Below, one piece after another: positions 5,752-7,303 of a stretch of 7,303 bases of DNA (positions are counted from its first letter, which is position 1; each line of letters starts with the position of its first letter). The position numbers and the translations under genes were made by a program. The stretch spans positions 1-7,303 of the forward strand of contig JAEOSV010000034.1 of the NCBI GenBank assembly GCA_016840185.1, in the 5' to 3' direction. Source of the stretch: Candidatus Hermodarchaeota archaeon (GTDB lineage: Archaea > Asgardarchaeota > Hermodarchaeia > Hermodarchaeales > Hermodarchaeaceae). The notes under the pieces were generated by a model. The model did no database searches, was not told the DNA's origin, and saw only the letters and a program-made list of their open reading frames with translations.

Positions 5752-6216
5752 ATGTCACAGGCATTTTACTGGAAAAAGTTGGATGATGGTGCGCTCCTCA
5801 TTATTGCTATTGCAATTTTTGGGCTAGTTCAAATTTACCTTTCCTACCTCGGCGCATACGTCTATCTCATCATCTCATCCCTGGTACTCACCCTGATTCC
5901 ACTTGGAGTCGTTCTCGTACAAGCTACTGCAACAGCATTACTTGCAGAATTACTTGGCTCTCGATTTTTCCGTTATCATACCCCCCGTGGAACCCCACCA
6001 GCTAGCTCCATACGACTCTATCTCCGACGCTTCGCCATTGTGCTTCTTGCCATATTGATTGTGCTTGGAATCTGGGCGGGTTGCTTCTATTTACTTTTCA
6101 CATATTCTGCCTTCACCCAGATAGCCTACATTGTTGGATATATCGTGTCAAACGTTGGCGCAGCACTCATTGTCCTGATTCTCGTCTATGTTTTAGATTA
6201 CATACTGGGCTTCTAA
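5752..6216 (+). CDS. integral membrane protein, four predicted helices, unknown function
   Basis: 154 residues; I do not recognise the family. Hydrophobic segments lie at about 14-32, 36-66 (long, perhaps re-entrant or tilted), 93-118 and 123-152. The loop between the second and third is the only strongly charged part (Arg71, Arg74, Arg79, Arg88, Arg92, Arg93) with PRGTPPAS in its middle; by the positive-inside rule it faces the cytoplasm. A short N-terminal tail holds WKKLDDG. There is no signal-peptide cleavage pattern, no catalytic motif, and few polar residues inside the helices, so a transporter seems less likely than a small structural or accessory membrane protein. The ATG follows TGAGG with an 8-nt spacer. 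It stands alone, with its own promoter-like element, and converges on the tRNA-Phe gene 40 bp away. Confidence 0.72.
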   Translation: MSQAFYWKKLDDGALLIIAIAIFGLVQIYLSYLGAYVYLIISSLVLTLIPLGVVLVQATATALLAELLGSRFFRYHTPRGTPPASSIRLYLRRFAIVLLAILIVLGIWAGCFYLLFTYSAFTQIAYIVGYIVSNVGAALIVLILVYVLDYILGF

Positions 6217-6256
6217 TCCCAACTCTGACTAACCAACTGTATTCAGTAAGAAGAAG

Positions 6257-6369
6257 TGGTGCCGACGGCGTGATTTGAACACACGACAACGGGATCTTCA
6301 GTCCCGCGCTTTCGGAAACACAGCACATAACCTGTAGGTTAGGCTACTCCCGGGCTAAGCTACGTCGGC
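6257..6369 (-). tRNA. tRNA-Phe(GAA), with non-canonical D-arm intron and encoded CCA
   Basis: On the minus strand: acceptor GCCGACG (6369-6363) with CGTCGGC (6267-6261); anticodon stem CGGGA/TCCCG (6306-6302, 6294-6290) with loop CTGAAGA, anticodon GAA; T stem GTGTG/CACGC (6284-6280, 6272-6268) with TTCAAAT; A73 at 6260 and CCA at 6259-6257. The D arm only folds after removal of 36 nt (6346-6311): then GCTT, a 9-nt loop with GG, and GAGC form a standard D arm and position 26 is G. The anticodon loop is uninterrupted. Only 5 nt separate it from the CCA of the upstream tRNA-Val, so both come from one precursor. Confidence 0.93.
6311..6346 (-). other. non-canonical tRNA intron in the D arm (between positions 22 and 23)
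   Basis: 36 nt. A splice between G6347 and A6310 is supported by a central helix CGGG (6352-6349) with TCCG (6316-6313), flanked by 3-nt bulges AG^T and AA^A. The intron also holds its own hairpin TAACC-TACA-GGTTA (6341-6328). The outer helix is weak, so this is a relaxed bulge-helix-bulge. Shifting the cut by one base (intron 6347-6312) also yields a good D stem but loses the central helix. Confidence 0.8.
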
Positions 6370-6374
6370 AATTG

Positions 6375-6451
6375 TGGTGGGCCGGCCGTGATTTGAACAC
6401 GGGACCTCCGCCGTGTCAGGGCGGCGTCATAACCAACTAGACCACCGGCCC
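6375..6451 (-). tRNA. tRNA-Val(GAC), encoded CCA
   Basis: Minus strand: acceptor GGGCCGG (6451-6445) with CCGGCCC (6385-6379); D arm GTC...GAC around a GG-containing loop; anticodon stem CCGCC/GGCGG with loop CTGACAC, anticodon GAC; T stem CCGTG/CACGG with TTCAAAT; A73 at 6378; CCA at 6377-6375. No intron. First gene of a two-tRNA unit with tRNA-Phe 5 nt downstream. Confidence 0.95.
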
Positions 6452-6494
6452 AGAGCCGTAGATTATCCACGGGCACTGATTCCAGACACGCGCC

Positions 6495-6508
6495 TTAATA
6501 TCTCTTTC
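6495..6508 (-). promoter_or_regulatory. BRE/TATA-like promoter of the tRNA-Val/tRNA-Phe unit
   Basis: On the minus strand purine-rich GGAAA leads into GAGATATTAA (6504-6495). A start about 25 bp downstream, near 6474, would leave a ~23-nt leader before tRNA-Val. Positional inference. Confidence 0.45.
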
Positions 6509-6529
6509 CGTGGAACACAAACACCCATA

Positions 6530-6925
6530 CTACCGCAAGGTGCGAACCCACTCATCATGCAATGAGGGTTGTTCAGGAGCACCCGGAACGGCGTGGAATT
6601 CAGTTTCCAGTTCCTGCACAATTTGAGCAAGTTTACCCTCCGAGTCAACACAATCAAGGACGCCTTCCTCAAAATCAAAGTTCACCGGCGGGAAACTAAT
6701 CCGGTGCATTAGGGTGATAAGGGTCCCGTTGAGCTCAACGCCGATTGCATAGATATGCAGGGCACGCAGCCACTGCGCCGGGTTTTCAGCCACATCGCCT
6801 TCAACAGGTGCAACGTGATACACCGGCTCAAACGTCACAATAGCTGCCTGACGGGCAAAATTCAGAAATTTTTGGTAACTTTGGACTTCCACAGGGGGAA
6901 CATATTCCATTTGATCATTCTCCAT
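6530..6925 (-). CDS. hypothetical acidic protein, unknown family
   Basis: 131 residues; I do not recognise it. It is acidic (rich in Glu and Asp, few Lys) and soluble: no signal peptide or membrane helix. Visible segments are a Tyr/Phe-containing N-terminal helix (VQSYQKFLNFARQAAIVTF, 14-32), a PAQWLRALHIYAIGVELNGTLITLMHR stretch (49-75) that looks like helix then beta hairpin, and a predicted helix at 97-110 (EGKLAQIVQELETEF), ending in an acidic/aromatic tail (HDEW). The ATG is preceded by GGAGG (6935-6939) with a 9-nt spacer, which supports it as a real gene. It has TATA-like elements about 110-130 bp upstream and a long leader with strong predicted RNA structure, unusual for an archaeal gene. 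Flanked by tRNA genes on both sides. Confidence 0.7.
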   Translation of the reverse strand: MENDQMEYVPPVEVQSYQKFLNFARQAAIVTFEPVYHVAPVEGDVAENPAQWLRALHIYAIGVELNGTLITLMHRISFPPVNFDFEEGVLDCVDSEGKLAQIVQELETEFHAVPGAPEQPSLHDEWVRTLR

Positions 6926-6939
6926 GAGGCTCTACCTCC
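6926..6939 (-). promoter_or_regulatory. ribosome-binding site with possible self-pairing hairpin
   Basis: GGAGG (6939-6935) is the Shine-Dalgarno of the hypothetical gene. Its GAGG can pair with CCTC (6929-6926) directly before the ATG across a 5-nt loop, a 4-bp hairpin that could hide the site. Confidence 0.5.
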
Positions 6940-6960
6940 GATTAGGTGAGCTCTCCCACC

Positions 6961-7021
6961 CCATCGTTTCCAGTGGAGCCATGGGGGCTCCAACGTTCGT
7001 GGGGTGAACGGGAAACATTGA
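6961..7021 (-). ncRNA. candidate structured 5' leader RNA (three-way junction)
   Basis: In the leader of the hypothetical gene three helices nest without overlap. P1 is GTTTCC (7016-7011) with GGAAAC (6971-6966), extendable outward past one A-A mismatch by U-G, A-U and C-G pairs. P3 is CGTTC/GAACG (7010-7006, 6998-6994) with loop ACCCCAC. P2 is TGGAGCC/GGCTCCA (6992-6986, 6980-6974) with loop CCCAT. Junction linkers are only 0, 1 and 2 nt. The U-G extension pair forms only in the minus-strand RNA, weakly favouring that strand. Both loops are complementary to the ATGGGGT tract at 6964-6958, suggesting alternative pairing. I recognise no known riboswitch class; function is inference. Confidence 0.5.
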
Positions 7022-7032
7022 TAACAAATTAT

Positions 7033-7057
7033 ACTTATAGACACTTACTTATAAAGT
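7033..7057 (-). promoter_or_regulatory. TATA-like elements upstream of the hypothetical gene
   Basis: CTTTATAAG (7056-7048) is a near-consensus archaeal TATA box, and CTATAAGT (7040-7033) is a second candidate. Starts ~25 bp downstream (~7027 or ~7011) give leaders of ~85-100 nt; only the first includes the whole three-way junction. Confidence 0.55.
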
Positions 7058-7071
7058 TTGCTATTACCTTG

Positions 7072-7188
7072 AAAAATTAGATAAAAAACGATAAAAATAG
7101 ATTAGAAGCTGAGTAAACGGCGTCTACACCCCCTCTTCACTCAGAAATCACCAAAAAGTCAGGTAAAAATCACGAAAAGATCCGAAAA
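7072..7188. repeat. two blocks of helically phased A-tracts
   Basis: A-tracts at 7072-7076, 7083-7088 and 7093-7097, then at 7153-7157, 7165-7169, 7175-7178 and 7185-7188, with centres 9.5-12 bp apart within each block. Such spacing predicts intrinsically curved DNA. The second block also contains a loose direct repeat, AAATCACCAAAAA / AAATCACGAAAA, 21 bp apart. No gene is seen here. Confidence 0.45.
7153..7188 (-). terminator. poly-T terminator tracts after tRNA-Gly
   Basis: Read on the minus strand, the A-tracts become four T-runs of 4-5 bases starting 14 nt after the tRNA-Gly CCA, a typical archaeal oligo-T terminator arrangement. Confidence 0.5.
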
Positions 7189-7201
7189 TTCGTTGAAGAG
7201 A

Positions 7202-7276
7202 TGGTGCGGTCGCCGGGATTCGAACCCGGGTATTCGGCGTGGAAGGCCGAAATCATAACCACTAGACCACGACCGC
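7202..7276 (-). tRNA. tRNA-Gly(TCC), encoded CCA
   Basis: Minus strand: acceptor GCGGTCG (7276-7270) with CGACCGC (7212-7206); anticodon stem TCGGC/GCCGA with loop CTTCCAC, anticodon TCC; T stem CCGGG/CCCGG with TTCGAAT; A73 at 7205; CCA at 7204-7202. D stem is short (G-U, U-A, C-G). No intron. Its promoter would lie mostly beyond the right edge. Confidence 0.95.
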
Positions 7277-7303
7277 TTCAAACCGCAGGGGAGACATCGG
7301 CTC

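Noticed and set aside
7109..7144. Inverted repeat CTGAGT ... ACTCAG as a terminator or operator
   Set aside because: Only 6 bp around a 24-nt loop; likely chance in this AT-rich spacer.
7141..7192. C/D-box-like sRNA on the minus strand (GTGATTT / CTGA pairs)
   Set aside because: The boxes are poor matches to the C consensus and only about 4 nt separate C-like and D-like elements, too short for guide sequences.
1..7303. CRISPR array, insertion sequence, attachment site or replication origin
   Set aside because: No regularly spaced repeats, transposase fragments, terminal repeats or tRNA-end duplications were seen, and the four tRNAs lack an adjacent integrase.

Overview
The window is archaeal. 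The evidence is a eukaryote/archaeal-type ribosomal protein eL37 next to an Sm-like (LSm) protein, a Trm5-type tRNA m1G37 methyltransferase, a DUF371 protein, an archaeal SepF, a PUA/MCT-1-like RNA-binding protein, intron-containing tRNAs with bulge-helix-bulge splice sites, and TATA/BRE-like promoters with poly-T termination. SepF implies FtsZ-based division, which argues against Sulfolobales-type Crenarchaeota. An Asgard archaeon or a euryarchaeon would fit, but I cannot place the lineage further from the sequence alone. Base composition is moderate. No mobile element, CRISPR array or pseudogene is visible, and coding density is high.

Layout. 3-530 (+): C-terminal part of a PhzF-family protein, followed 26 bp later by an NSUN6-like PUA-containing RNA m5C methyltransferase (557-1747). 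These converge on a protein-L-isoaspartate methyltransferase (minus strand, best start a TTG at 2398). A DUF371 gene (2520-2966, +) is divergent from it and overlaps the 3' end of a minus-strand cluster: MCT-1-like PUA protein (4992->4477), sepF (4408->4022), trm5b (4012->2930). Divergent from that cluster is LSm (5082-5342) - eL37 (5349-5534) - tRNA-Ala(GGC) with a canonical 37/38 intron. A four-helix membrane protein of unknown function follows (5752-6216, +). On the minus strand come a tight tRNA-Val(GAC) - tRNA-Phe(GAA) pair, an orphan acidic protein (6925->6530) with a long structured leader, and tRNA-Gly(TCC) at the right edge.

Functionally the region is mostly translation and RNA maintenance: four tRNAs, two tRNA/RNA methyltransferases, a ribosomal protein, LSm and a PUA protein, plus protein repair (PIMT) and cell division (SepF). 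Two items stand out. The first is a 36-nt non-canonical intron in the D arm of tRNA-Phe. The second is a compact three-way-junction RNA fold in the leader of the orphan gene, with two C-rich loops able to pair with a downstream G-rich tract, which looks like a candidate cis-regulatory RNA.
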